Of a stretch of DNA of 64,000 nucleotides, positions 9,551 to 17,709 are shown one piece after another. A model generated the notes under the pieces. The model saw only the letters and a program-made list of their open reading frames with translations. It made no database searches and had not been told where the DNA came from. A program made the position numbers and the translations under genes. The stretch lies in contig NZ_JACHMM010000001.1 in the NCBI RefSeq assembly GCF_014204975.1, positions 6,510,037 to 6,574,036 of the forward strand, written 5' to 3'. Position 1 is the first letter of the stretch; each line of letters opens with the position of its first letter. Origin of the DNA: Jiangella mangrovi (GTDB taxonomy: Bacteria > Actinomycetota > Actinomycetes > Jiangellales > Jiangellaceae).

Positions 9551-9557
9551 TCCTCCT
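9551..9557 (-). promoter_or_regulatory. infC: Shine-Dalgarno deciding the infC ATC start
   Basis: AGGAGGA, the strongest ribosome binding site in the region, 4 nt before ATC. It fixes the non-AUG start of infC. Confidence 0.8.
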
Positions 9558-9590
9558 GAAATCGCCGGGGTGGTGCCTCGACCACGCCGC

Positions 9591-9631
9591 GGAAAACACG
9601 AAAGGCCCCCGCGAACGTGCACGCAGAGGCC
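9591..9631 (-). terminator. infC: Attenuator-like hairpin in the infC leader
   Basis: On the minus strand GGCCTCTGCG (9631-9622) pairs with CGCGGGGGCC (9613-9604) in a 10-bp stem with an 8-nt loop. TTTCGTGTTTTCC follows directly, a T-rich run that is exceptional in this DNA. This is an intrinsic-terminator architecture ending about 45 nt before the infC start, so it looks like a leader attenuator rather than an operon end. Confidence 0.65.
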
Positions 9632-9672
9632 AACCCATCGGCGTCGCGGCACATTCCTGCACCACGACCACA

Positions 9673-9693
9673 AGGGCGTCCACTGGACGCCCT
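9673..9693 (-). other. infC: Second hairpin in the infC leader
   Basis: Perfect 9-bp arms AGGGCGTCC / GGACGCCCT with a 3-nt loop, upstream of the attenuator-like hairpin. It could be part of an alternative fold controlling termination. Confidence 0.5.
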
Positions 9694-9810
9694 GACCAGG
9701 GAACCCGACGACCCGAGGGTCGATGCGGGTGGGAGAGGACTCCGCTTGCTGGCCGCCTGTCCCGAGGGTCTCGAGTCAGACGGTCCGGTCGGTGTGAGAG
9801 CCTACCATGA

Positions 9811-10158
9811 ATGAGCACGCCGGATCACATCGCGACCCAGGCAGGGCGCGACATCGCCGATGTCCCCGCCGTCGAGGTCATCTCCACCGCCGCCGTCCAC
9901 CTCATGAGCGCGGCCGCCGTCCACCTCGGCCTGGCCGAGGACCTGCCCGAGCACCGCGATCTCGATGAGGCCCGATCGCTCATCGAGGCGCTCGCGGGGT
10001 TGATCGTGGCGGCCGCGCCGTCCCTGGGAACCCACCACGCGGGGCCGTTGCGCGACGGGCTGAAGACGCTGCAGCTGGCCTTCCGCGAGGCGTCGCCTTA
10101 TCCCGACCCGGTGGGCGAGGGGCCGGGCGAAAAGTACACGGGGCCGGTGTACTCGTAG
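9811..10158 (+). CDS. DUF1844 domain-containing protein
   Basis: A 115-aa protein of the DUF1844 family. Its core is the helical segment PAVEVISTAAVHLMSAAAVHLGLAEDLPEHRDLDEARSLIEALAGLIVAAAPSLG. The gene is divergent from infC and next to SseB, an arrangement I recognise from other actinobacteria. The family has no assigned function. No signal peptide; soluble and Ala-rich. Repeat A follows 82 nt after the stop. Confidence 0.85.
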   Translation: MSTPDHIATQAGRDIADVPAVEVISTAAVHLMSAAAVHLGLAEDLPEHRDLDEARSLIEALAGLIVAAAPSLGTHHAGPLRDGLKTLQLAFREASPYPDPVGEGPGEKYTGPVYS

Positions 10159-10440
10159 GTTCGGCGGGTTCTGCGTTCGCCGGGTGCGGCGTTGGCTGGG
10201 TTTGCCCAGTTGGCCGGCCCCCTGCTGCTCTCCATTGTCGGGGGCGCGGGAGACCGCCTCAAGCGGACCGACGGCGCTTCGCGCGGAGAGGACCGCTTGA
10301 CCCGGACTCCCGCGCCCCCGCTCAAGCACCATCAGCGACCCCGCCCCCAGAATGGCCCCGGCACTCAGACCCGCTGGTGCCCTGTCCCGCCGGCCGCTCA
10401 CTGTCCCGCTGTGGTGTGGCGACTTGTCCCGCCGACATCC
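10159..10440 (+). repeat. Repeat family A, copy A1 (3'-end hairpin)
   Basis: No gene here. The copy begins right after the DUF1844 stop. Its centre is a long hairpin: a perfect 13-bp outer stem (GGGGGCGCGGGAG at 10240-10252 with CTCCCGCGCCCCC at 10307-10319), an inner stem CAAGCGG/CCGCTTG (10260-10266 / 10293-10299) and an apical GCGCTTCGCGC. Copies A2 (37560-37845, +) and A3 (38350-38515, -) keep the core and change the outer stem on both sides. Confidence 0.85.
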
Positions 10441-10457
10441 AGTCCCACCGGCCGCTT

Positions 10458-10645
10458 CCATGATCATCAACCTTTCGTGTCGCCAGAGCAGCCCAAATGT
10501 TGATGGTCATGGTCCGGGGGCGGCGCTGACGCCCTGGAAACCGGCGGACGCCTCGGAAACCGGCGGTTGGCAGCGAATTCCGGGCCGCAAGCGCCGGTTT
10601 CCCGAGCGTGAGCCGGATTGCGGGGCGTCGCCACCGCCGAACCTC
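10458..10645 (+). repeat. Repeat family B, copy B1
   Basis: Starts with CCATGATCATCAACCTTT, a 20-nt loop (CGTGTCGCCAGAGCAGCCCA) and a degenerate right arm ending GGTCATGG. A tail follows with CGGAAACCGGCGG-type repeats. It is nearly collinear with B2 at 38063-38242, and the loop is identical in both. It lies at the 3' end of the leftward SseB gene. No ORF. Confidence 0.85.
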
Positions 10646-10659
10646 GACCTGACGCAGAA

Positions 10660-11295
10660 CTAGCGGATCAACGCCCGCCGAACCCTCCGCCGCACCCCAC
10701 GCCACACCCGAGCCGCCCCACGCGGAGCCACGTCACCACGGGGCGCAGGGTCCGCCTCCTCCACGCCCGGCCACGGACCCAGCGGCCGCCAGCCCGACGC
10801 CAGCGACCGCAGATCCGGCGCATCGACGGCGAACGTCACGGGCCCAGCCAAATCGATGACCAGGGCTTCGGCGCCGTCGGCCAAGGCGGCCTCGGCGGCG
10901 CTGCGGGTCGGGACCGGGGTCGGCCGAGCCGAGGCGTTCCACCGCTGCAGCGACTCGACGCACGTGAACGCGAGCAGCCCGCGCCGGCCGTCGCGGCCGG
11001 TGGTGAGGACCGCCGCCATGGCGGTCTCCTTCTCCGCGCCCGTGGCGTCGACGGACTCGGCGACGGCGACGACGGGGATCAGCAAGCGCCCGGCGGCCAG
11101 GGCGGCGAGGACGTCGGCGGAGCCGCCTTCGCCCCGGTCGTAGGCCGCCAGCGCCGCAACGATGCGGGGGTCGGCCGTGCCGTCGTCGTCGCCGAAGGGC
11201 GTGGACGGCACGGAGCGTCGGGGCGCAGCACTCACGGGGCGCGACCATAGCCCGCCCATGGCGTCGGCGCCATCCGACTGCGGTTTTTCGGCCAC
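10660..11295 (-). CDS. SseB family protein
   Basis: A 211-aa protein with an SseB N-terminal-type domain (about residues 45-160): IVAALAAYDRGEGGSADVLAALAAGRLLIPVVAV, then TTGRDGRRGLLAFTCVESLQRW and ALVIDLAGPVTFAVDAPDL. The C-terminus is basic and Arg-rich (VWRGVRRRVRRALIR). The name comes from an enterobacterial locus; the actinobacterial role is unknown. An alternative start is Met13 (11259). Adjacent to DUF1844 and infC, as often in actinobacteria. Confidence 0.8.
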   Translation of the reverse strand: MAEKPQSDGADAMGGLWSRPVSAAPRRSVPSTPFGDDDGTADPRIVAALAAYDRGEGGSADVLAALAAGRLLIPVVAVAESVDATGAEKETAMAAVLTTGRDGRRGLLAFTCVESLQRWNASARPTPVPTRSAAEAALADGAEALVIDLAGPVTFAVDAPDLRSLASGWRPLGPWPGVEEADPAPRGDVAPRGAARVWRGVRRRVRRALIR

Positions 11296-11403
11296 GCAGA
11301 TCTACCCAAGAACGACAATACGGACCGGTCGGGGCGAGACACGACCTACCGGGCGGCCTGGATCGCCGCCCCGTGTCGATCGGCCAGGGCCCTCAGGTGA
11401 ACG

Positions 11404-11409
11404 TACACT
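11404..11409 (+). promoter_or_regulatory. -10 element TACACT of the PASTA kinase
   Basis: TACACT lies 6 nt before GTG 11416 and there is no Shine-Dalgarno; leaderless geometry. The -35 is weak. Confidence 0.45.
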
Positions 11410-11415
11410 CCACCC

Positions 11416-13557
11416 GTGGACCTCTCCGTCTCCGACGCACCGGTGGGCCGTCTCCTCGACGGACGCTACCGGATCGAGGCGCTCCTGGCGCGCGGCGGCA
11501 TGGCGACGGTCTACAAGGCCACCGACACCCGGCTCGACCGCCCCGTCGCACTGAAGATCATGCATGCGGAGCTGGCCGCCGACGACGACTTCGTGGCCCG
11601 GTTCATCGGCGAGGCCCGCGCCGTCGCCCAGCTGTCGGACCCCAACGTCGTCAACGTCTTCGACCAGGGCGAGGACGACGGCGCCGTCTACCTGGCCATG
11701 GAGTACATCCCGGGCCGCACGCTGCGCGACGTCCTGCACGAGCGCGGGCGGCTGGGTGCCGACCTCGCCCTCGAGGTCGCCGAGTCGGTGTTGTCGGCGC
11801 TCGCCGCGGCGCACCGGGCCGGCATCGTCCACCGCGACGTGAAGCCCGAGAACGTGCTGGTCGGCAACGACGGCCGGGTCAAGGTCGCCGACTTCGGGTT
11901 GGCCCGCGCCAACAGCAGCTCCTCGAAGACCACCCGCGGCCTGCTCGGCACCGTTAGCTACATCTCCCCCGAGCAGGCGCTGGGTGAGCGGGCCACGCCG
12001 CGCTCCGACGTCTACTCCGCCGGCATCATGCTCTACGAGCTGCTGACCGGGAAGACTCCGCACGAGGGACCCACCGACTTCGTGGTGGTGCGCAGCCACA
12101 TCGACGACGACGTCCCGCCGCCCTCCGAGGCGGTGCCGCTGCCGGCCCCCGTCGACGACCTCGTGCTGACAGCCACGGCGCGCGAGCCACGGAAGCGCTA
12201 TGCCGACGCAGGTACGTTCCTCGCCGCGGTCCGGTCCACCCGCTCCGCCATCGCCGGTGTCCCGCTGGTCGAGCCCGAGGACGACCCCGAGCTCACCGAG
12301 ATCCACGCCGAACCGCGCGACTCCGCCGGCGTCACCCTCGACGAAGCGCTGGCCGGCACCGTCCTCGCCGGGCAGGTCGGCCGCGTGCACGGGTACGACG
12401 CCGCCGACGCCGACGAGACCGACCACGACTTCACCGACGACGACGGCGTCCGGCGCACCGACAGCCGCGCCGGCACGTCGCACGCCCGCGTCGAGGAGAG
12501 CCACCCCGGCTCGACCCGCCGCATCGACGCGCCGCTCTCGATCCGCTTCACCGAGGACGACGACGGCGGCAGCGGCGACGAGCCGCGGGCCGGCTCCCGG
12601 GCGGCGCGCGCGGCCGAGGCACGCGCCCGCGCCGCCACCCATCGCCGCACCGAGCAGGCCCGCAGCCGCCGCGGCCTCTACCTGTTCCTGTTCGTCCTGC
12701 TGCTGGCCGTCGGCGTCGCCACCGCGGCCTGGTGGTACGGGTCCGGACGGTGGGAGGCCACGCCGTCGCTGCTCGACCTCAGCGCCGAGCAGGCCGAGGC
12801 ACGTGCCCAGGAGGACGGATTCACGGCGGTCAACGGCGGCGAGGAGTTCTCCGAGACCGTCGAGGCCGGCCTGGTCCTGAGCACCCGCCCCGGCCCCGGC
12901 GAGCGGCTGCTGGGCGGCGGCGAGATCACCTACGTCCTCTCCAAGGGCCCGGAGCGCTACGAGGTCCCGACGCTGACGGGGCTCACCGTCGAGGCCGCGC
13001 AGGAGCTCGCCGAGCCGTTGGCGATGACCATCCGCGCCGAGGACCCGGTCTGGAACGACGACGTCGAGGCGGGCCTGATCATCACCCAGAGCGTCGAGGT
13101 GGGCGAGCAGGTCCGCCGCGACACCGAGGTCGTGGTCACCGTGAGCCGCGGCCCGGAGCCCGTCGAGATCCAGGACTTCACCGGACAGCCGGCCGATCAG
13201 GCCGAGACCGCGCTCACCGAAGCCGGATTCCGGGTGAACAAGACCGAGGAGCACAACGCCGACGTCGCCGCGGGCACCGTCATCCGGCAGGACCCCGCCA
13301 GCGGCACCGGATTCCGTCAGGACGAGATCACGATCGTGGTGTCACTCGGGCCGGAATTGATCGAGGTTCCGAATGTCATCGGCGAAAGGGTGGAAAGGGC
13401 CGAGCAAATGGTCCGCGAGGCAGGATTCCAGCCCGAGATCGTCGACCTCATCCCCGGCATCGGCGGCGGCGGCCGCGGCGACCGCATCCAGCGCCAGGAG
13501 CCCGAGCCGGGCACGCCGCTCGCTCCCAACTCCGTCGTCCGGATCATCCACTTCTGA
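11416..13557 (+). CDS. PASTA-domain Ser/Thr protein kinase (PknB-like)
   Basis: A 713-aa membrane Hanks-type kinase that senses peptidoglycan or lipid II outside and phosphorylates cell-wall and division proteins inside. Kinase domain: glycine loop LLARGGMATVYKA, Lys47 in VALKIM, HRDVKPEN catalytic loop, DFGLA, and GTVSYISPEQ after the Ser/Thr-rich activation segment. A disordered acidic/Arg linker (about 290-415) leads to one TM helix (about 421-441). Four PASTA repeats follow, with GLTVEAAQELAE- and GQPADQAETALTEAG-type signatures. PknB has four repeats as well. It stands alone here, not in the usual pknAB-rodA-pbpA cluster, so it is probably a paralogue. Confidence 0.96.
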   Translation: MDLSVSDAPVGRLLDGRYRIEALLARGGMATVYKATDTRLDRPVALKIMHAELAADDDFVARFIGEARAVAQLSDPNVVNVFDQGEDDGAVYLAMEYIPGRTLRDVLHERGRLGADLALEVAESVLSALAAAHRAGIVHRDVKPENVLVGNDGRVKVADFGLARANSSSSKTTRGLLGTVSYISPEQALGERATPRSDVYSAGIMLYELLTGKTPHEGPTDFVVVRSHIDDDVPPPSEAVPLPAPVDDLVLTATAREPRKRYADAGTFLAAVRSTRSAIAGVPLVEPEDDPELTEIHAEPRDSAGVTLDEALAGTVLAGQVGRVHGYDAADADETDHDFTDDDGVRRTDSRAGTSHARVEESHPGSTRRIDAPLSIRFTEDDDGGSGDEPRAGSRAARAAEARARAATHRRTEQARSRRGLYLFLFVLLLAVGVATAAWWYGSGRWEATPSLLDLSAEQAEARAQEDGFTAVNGGEEFSETVEAGLVLSTRPGPGERLLGGGEITYVLSKGPERYEVPTLTGLTVEAAQELAEPLAMTIRAEDPVWNDDVEAGLIITQSVEVGEQVRRDTEVVVTVSRGPEPVEIQDFTGQPADQAETALTEAGFRVNKTEEHNADVAAGTVIRQDPASGTGFRQDEITIVVSLGPELIEVPNVIGERVERAEQMVREAGFQPEIVDLIPGIGGGGRGDRIQRQEPEPGTPLAPNSVVRIIHF

Positions 13558-13585
13558 CCCGGCCCCGGCCCACCCCGAGGACTCC

Positions 13586-14458
13586 GTGACCGCTGCACTC
13601 GCCCTGCTGGGCACCCACCTCCCTGTCGCCGGCAAGCTGGTGGCGCTGCCCGAACGCGCCGCCGGCATGGGCGCCTCCTCGGTGCAGGTGTTCCTCGGCA
13701 ACCCGCGCGGCTGGGCCATGACGCCCGGCGACCCTGACACCGACGCCGCCTTCCGCACGGCCGCCGACGACCACGGCCTGACGGTGCTCGTCCACGCCGC
13801 GTACCTGGTCAACCTCGGGAGCCCGGTGCCCGAGACGGCGCAGCGCTCGGCCGCCGCTCTGGCGCACTCGCTGCGCCGGGCCCGCGAGGTCGGCGCGCGC
13901 GGCGTCGTCGTGCACACCGGCTCGTGCGTCACGGCGGGCAGCCGCGACGACGCCATGCGCCAGGTCCGCGAGCTGCTGCTACCGCTGCTCGACGAGCTCG
14001 ACGCCTCCCCCGGCGGCCCCGACCTGCTGCTCGAGCCGACCGCCGGCCAGGGCCAGTCCCTGTGCGCGACGGTGGACGACCTCGGCCCGTACCTCGCCGC
14101 GCTGGACCACCATCGGCGCGCGCTGGTCTGCCTCGACACCTGCCACCTGTTCGCGGCCGGCCACGACCTCGCCGCCGAGGGCGGCATGACCGCCATGCTG
14201 GACCGCTTCGCCGACGTCGCCGGCGCCGACCGGCTGGCCGCGGTGCACGCGAACGACTCCATGGACGTGTGCGGCTCGTTCCGCGACCGGCACCAGCGCA
14301 TCGGCAAGGGGCACATCGGCGCCGCGGCGTTCGGCGAGCTGCTGCACCACAAATCGGTCGCCGGATTGCCCGTGGTGCTGGAGACGCCGGGTGGCCCTCC
14401 GGCTTATGCCGAAGATCTTTCGCTGCTGAAGGAATTACAGCCGAGTTCCCAGAAATAA
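13586..14458 (+). CDS. nfo: Endonuclease IV (AP endonuclease)
   Basis: A 290-aa TIM-barrel AP endonuclease family 2 enzyme that incises abasic sites with Zn ions. Metal-ligand segments are visible: LVHAAYLVNLGSP, VVVHTGSC, LLEPTAGQGQSL, CLDTCHLFAAGHDL, VHANDSMDVCGSFRDRHQRIGKGHIG and VLETPG. The family motif usually reads NDSK; here it is NDSM, a mild change. GTG 13586 was chosen because GAGG lies 5 nt upstream and the N-terminus (LGTHLPVAGKL) matches the family. It starts 28 nt after the kinase stop, so probably one transcript. Confidence 0.93.
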   Translation: MTAALALLGTHLPVAGKLVALPERAAGMGASSVQVFLGNPRGWAMTPGDPDTDAAFRTAADDHGLTVLVHAAYLVNLGSPVPETAQRSAAALAHSLRRAREVGARGVVVHTGSCVTAGSRDDAMRQVRELLLPLLDELDASPGGPDLLLEPTAGQGQSLCATVDDLGPYLAALDHHRRALVCLDTCHLFAAGHDLAAEGGMTAMLDRFADVAGADRLAAVHANDSMDVCGSFRDRHQRIGKGHIGAAAFGELLHHKSVAGLPVVLETPGGPPAYAEDLSLLKELQPSSQK

Positions 14459-14575
14459 CAACATGAGATGTCAAGTGACCTGATTGTGACCAACTGTCTT
14501 GCCCTCCGGACAACCCTGCCGAAGTCGGCTTTCGGTAGCTTAGTTTCAGGTGGGGACGAGGCGGGAGGTTGCGTC

Positions 14576-15631
14576 ATGGTGGTCGTGATGTCGCCCGATG
14601 CGACGCCGGAACAGATCGACGCCATCGTGGCGCGGGTGCTCTCCACGGGCGGCGAGGCTTTCGTCAGCCGCGGCGTGCAGCGCACCATCATCGGACTCGT
14701 CGGCGACGTCGACGACTTCCGCGCGCTCAACCTGCGCGGCATGCCCGGCGTGGCCGACGTCATCGCGGTCTCGACGCCGTACAAGCTCGTCAGCGTCGAC
14801 CACCAGCCCGCCCGCAGCACCGTCGTCGTCGGCACCGGCACCGGGGCGCACCCGGTCATGATCGGCCCCGACACCTTCACCCTGATCGCCGGCCCGTGCG
14901 CCGTCGAGTCGCTCGAGCAGACGCTCGAGGCGGCCGAGATGGCCAAGGCCGCCGGCGCCACCATGCTGCGCGGCGGCGCCTTCAAGCCGCGCGCCGCGCC
15001 CCGCGACTTCCAGGGTCTGGGCAAGGTCGGGCTGCACATCCTGGCCGAGGTCCGCGAGGTCACCGGGCTCCCCGTCGTCACCGAGGTCATCGACGCCGCC
15101 GACGTCGACCTCGTCAGCGGCTACGCCGACATGCTGCAGGTCGGCGCGCGCAACATGCAGAACACCGCGCTGCTGCAGGCGGTCGGCCGGGCCCGGAAGC
15201 CGGTGCTGCTCAAGCGCGGCATCCAGGCCACCGTCGAGGAGTGGCTCATGGCGGCCGAGTACGTCGCCCAGCGCGGCAACCTCGACATCGTGCTGTGCGA
15301 GCGCGGCATCCGCACCTTCGAGACGGCCACCGCCACGACGCTCGACATCGCCGCGGTGCCCATCGCGCAGCGGCTGTCGCACCTGCCGGTCATCGTCGAC
15401 CCGTCCCACTCCGCCGGGCGGCGCGACCTCGTGCTGCCGCTCTCGCGGGCGGCCATCGCCGTCGGCGCCGACGGCATCCTGGTCGACGTCCACCCCGACC
15501 CCGAGGCGGCGCTGTGCGACGGTCCGCAGGCGCTGGCCGGGGCCGACGTGCGCGAGCTCGCGTCGACGCTGCGGCGGCTGGTGCCGGCGTCGGGGCGGCG
15601 GCTGGGCGAGCCCTCCCCCGCGGTGATGTGA
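14576..15631 (+). CDS. aroF: Type I (KDO8PS-like) DAHP synthase with altered motifs
   Basis: A 352-aa 3-deoxy-7-phosphoheptulonate synthase of the AroF/B. subtilis type, the first shikimate-pathway step (PEP + erythrose-4-phosphate). An N-terminal ferredoxin-like domain (1-70) precedes the barrel. Core motifs: GPCAVES, FKPRAAPRDFQGLG, LQVGARNMQN, KRGIQATVEEWLMAAEY, PVIVDPSHSAGRR, VDVHPDP. The first is usually KPRTSPYxFQG and the FETATATTLD segment is usually TRNTLD, so two substrate-site motifs differ from the family norm. A class II enzyme is also present (30370-31731). ATG 14576 has GGGAGG 7 nt upstream. Confidence 0.92.
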   Translation: MVVVMSPDATPEQIDAIVARVLSTGGEAFVSRGVQRTIIGLVGDVDDFRALNLRGMPGVADVIAVSTPYKLVSVDHQPARSTVVVGTGTGAHPVMIGPDTFTLIAGPCAVESLEQTLEAAEMAKAAGATMLRGGAFKPRAAPRDFQGLGKVGLHILAEVREVTGLPVVTEVIDAADVDLVSGYADMLQVGARNMQNTALLQAVGRARKPVLLKRGIQATVEEWLMAAEYVAQRGNLDIVLCERGIRTFETATATTLDIAAVPIAQRLSHLPVIVDPSHSAGRRDLVLPLSRAAIAVGADGILVDVHPDPEAALCDGPQALAGADVRELASTLRRLVPASGRRLGEPSPAVM

Positions 15632-15653
15632 GACCGAGCCGCAGCTGACCCCG

Positions 15654-16568
15654 TCATCGACTGACGGCGGCCAGCTCACTCTCGCCGGCCACGGCGGCCG
15701 CCCGCTGCTGAGCTCGGTGCGCGCGGATCGAGTAGGCCAGCGCGGCCACCCACACCACGACGATGACGACGTAGACGGCGGCCCGCACGCCACCGGGCGC
15801 GTCGATCCAGTCGCTGCGCATGATGGTCCGGCTGTTGGTCAGCACGATCATGCCGCCCACCGCCGAGCCGAGGATCCGCGGCGGGACGATGCGCACCAGG
15901 TACGCGGCGATCGGCGCGGCGATGACGCCGCCGGCCAGCAGCACGCCGACCCAGGCGAAGTCGATGTTCTCGGTCCCCAGCCCGATGAGGAAGCCCACGC
16001 TGGCGGCGACGGCGACGATGAACTCGCTGGTGTCGATCGAGCCGATCACCTTGCGCGGCTCCATGCGGCCGCTGGCCAGGATGGCGGGGGTGCCGACGGG
16101 GCCCCAGCCACCGCCGCCGGTGGCGTCGACGAAGCCGGCGACCAGTCCGAGCGGGGTGAGGAACCGCTTGCCCGGCGGCCGCGGGTCGCGCCGCACCGGC
16201 AGCCCGCGCAGCGTGAAGCGGACCAGCAGGTAGGTGCCGAGAGCCAGCAGGATCAGCGACATGACCGGCGCCGCGGTCTCGGTGGAGACGCCGGACAGGA
16301 ACGTCGCGCCGGCGAACGCCCCGATGCCGCCGGGGACGCCGATCTTCGCGACGACCTTCCAGTCGACGTTGCCGAACCGCCAGTGCGACAGGCCGGAGAC
16401 CAGCGTGGTGCCGATCTCGGCGAGGTGGACGGTGGCCGACGCCGCCGCGGGGTTCGCCGTCACGGCGAGCAGCAGCGTGCTGGAAGTGACCCCGTAGGCC
16501 ATGCCGAGACTGCCGTCGACGAGCTGGGCGGCGAAACCGACCAGGCCCAGCAGGACGAGCGTGCGCAC
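15654..16568 (-). CDS. TauE/SafE family sulfite/anion exporter
   Basis: A 304-aa membrane permease with about eight hydrophobic segments. It carries the two TauE/SafE repeats: GLVGFAAQLVDGSLGMAYGVTSSTLLL with HLAEIGTTLVSGLSHWRFGNVD, and GLVAGFVDATGGGGWGPVGTPAILASG with GSIDTSEF. The family exports sulfite, sulfoacetate or related anions. I chose GTG 16568, which has GGGAGG 7 nt upstream, over TTG 16583. It lies near the sulfate-uptake operon, which supports a sulfur role. Confidence 0.92.
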   Translation of the reverse strand: MRTLVLLGLVGFAAQLVDGSLGMAYGVTSSTLLLAVTANPAAASATVHLAEIGTTLVSGLSHWRFGNVDWKVVAKIGVPGGIGAFAGATFLSGVSTETAAPVMSLILLALGTYLLVRFTLRGLPVRRDPRPPGKRFLTPLGLVAGFVDATGGGGWGPVGTPAILASGRMEPRKVIGSIDTSEFIVAVAASVGFLIGLGTENIDFAWVGVLLAGGVIAAPIAAYLVRIVPPRILGSAVGGMIVLTNSRTIMRSDWIDAPGGVRAAVYVVIVVVWVAALAYSIRAHRAQQRAAAVAGESELAAVSR

Positions 16569-16600
16569 TCGGCGGCCTCCCAACCACTTAACCCGTCAGA

Positions 16601-16614
16601 ACTATAGGAATAGT
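16601..16614 (-). promoter_or_regulatory. Palindromic operator/-10 region of the TauE gene
   Basis: ACTATAGGAATAGT is an inverted repeat (ACTAT-4-ATAGT). Its minus strand contains TATAGT, a good -10 about 33 nt before the start codon. The palindrome over the -10 suggests repressor binding; the regulator is unknown. Confidence 0.45.
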
Positions 16615-16679
16615 GGCTGAAGGAGGGAATCGGGGTCAACAGGTGGAGAACACCGTCTCGAAGTGCGGGACGGTCCGTC

Positions 16680-17702
16680 TCAGCCTGCGACCGCTCCGGC
16701 GAGCACCTTGGCCGCACGCTGGGCGTCCGCGGGCGCGACGTCGAGGTGCGTGATGAGCCGGACCAGCCCCGGCCCGACGATGCCGGTGAGCACGCCCTCG
16801 GCCCGGGCCCGGTCGACGACGGCGGCCGCCCGCTCGCCCACGTCGAGGATGACGATGTTCGTCTCGACGGAGGCGGGGTCGACGGCGCCGGGGTCGGCCT
16901 CGGCGACCGCCTCGGCGATGAGCCGGGCGTGCGCGTGGTCATCGGCCAGCCGCTCGACGTGGTGGTCCAGCGCGTGCAGACCGGCCGCCGCCAGCACGCC
17001 GGCCTGCCGCCAGCCGGCACCGAGCCGCTTGCGCCAGACCCGCGCCTCGGCGACGGCCGCGGCCGAGCCGACGAGCACCGAGCCGACCGGCGCGCCCAGG
17101 CCCTTGGACAGGCAGACGGAGACGGTGTCGAACAGCCGGCCGTAGTCGGCCAGCGCGACGCCGGTGGCGACGTGCGCGTTCCAGAGCCGGGCGCCGTCGA
17201 GGTGCAGCCGGACGCCGACGGGGTCGACCAGCGCGCGCAGCTCGCGCAGCGTGTCGAGCGGCTGCACCGTCCCGCCGGCGAAGTTGTGGGTGTTCTCGAC
17301 CGCCACCGCCGCCGTCGACACCATGTACGGACCCGCGTCGGGGGTCATGAGGCGCCGGACGGCGTCGAGGTCGACGTGCCCGCGCTGGTCGGACCAGGTG
17401 CGCGTGGTGACGCCCTGCGTGACGGCGTGCGCGCCGAGCTCGGCCCGGACCACGTGCGCCCGCTCTTCGCAGAGCAGCTCCTGGCCCGGCGCGACCAGCG
17501 ACCGGACCCCGAGCACGTTGGCCAGCGACCCGCTGACCGTGAACAGCCCGGCCTCGTGGCCCAGCAGGGCGGCGACCCGCTCCTCGAGGGCGTGGACCGA
17601 GGGGTCCTCGTCGTAGACGTCGTCGCCGGTCTCGGCGGTGGACATCGCGGCCAGCATGGCGGCGGTGGGCCGCGTGACGGTGTCGCTGCGCAGGTCGATC
17701 AC
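16680..17702 (-). CDS. ltaE: Low-specificity L-threonine aldolase
   Basis: A 340-aa PLP fold-type I enzyme that splits L-threonine or allo-threonine to glycine and acetaldehyde. Motifs: IDLRSDTVTRPT at the N-terminus, GDDVYDEDPSVHALEERVAALLGHEAGLFTVSGSLAN, ENTHNFAGGTV, RLHLDGARLWNA and the PLP-lysine segment VSVCLSKGLGAPVGSVLVG. GTG 17702 matches the family start and lies 7 nt after a TAGAAT box. Confidence 0.93.
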   Translation of the reverse strand: MIDLRSDTVTRPTAAMLAAMSTAETGDDVYDEDPSVHALEERVAALLGHEAGLFTVSGSLANVLGVRSLVAPGQELLCEERAHVVRAELGAHAVTQGVTTRTWSDQRGHVDLDAVRRLMTPDAGPYMVSTAAVAVENTHNFAGGTVQPLDTLRELRALVDPVGVRLHLDGARLWNAHVATGVALADYGRLFDTVSVCLSKGLGAPVGSVLVGSAAAVAEARVWRKRLGAGWRQAGVLAAAGLHALDHHVERLADDHAHARLIAEAVAEADPGAVDPASVETNIVILDVGERAAAVVDRARAEGVLTGIVGPGLVRLITHLDVAPADAQRAAKVLAGAVAG

Positions 17703-17709
17703 GTCTCGG

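Noticed and set aside
9594..9810. infC start upstream at 9654
   Set aside because: The extra 36 residues are not family-like and lie over the attenuator hairpin; the strong AGGAGGA fits ATC 9546.
11302..13254. 650-codon frame opposite the PASTA kinase
   Set aside because: Shadow of the kinase; low-complexity composition and no start signals.
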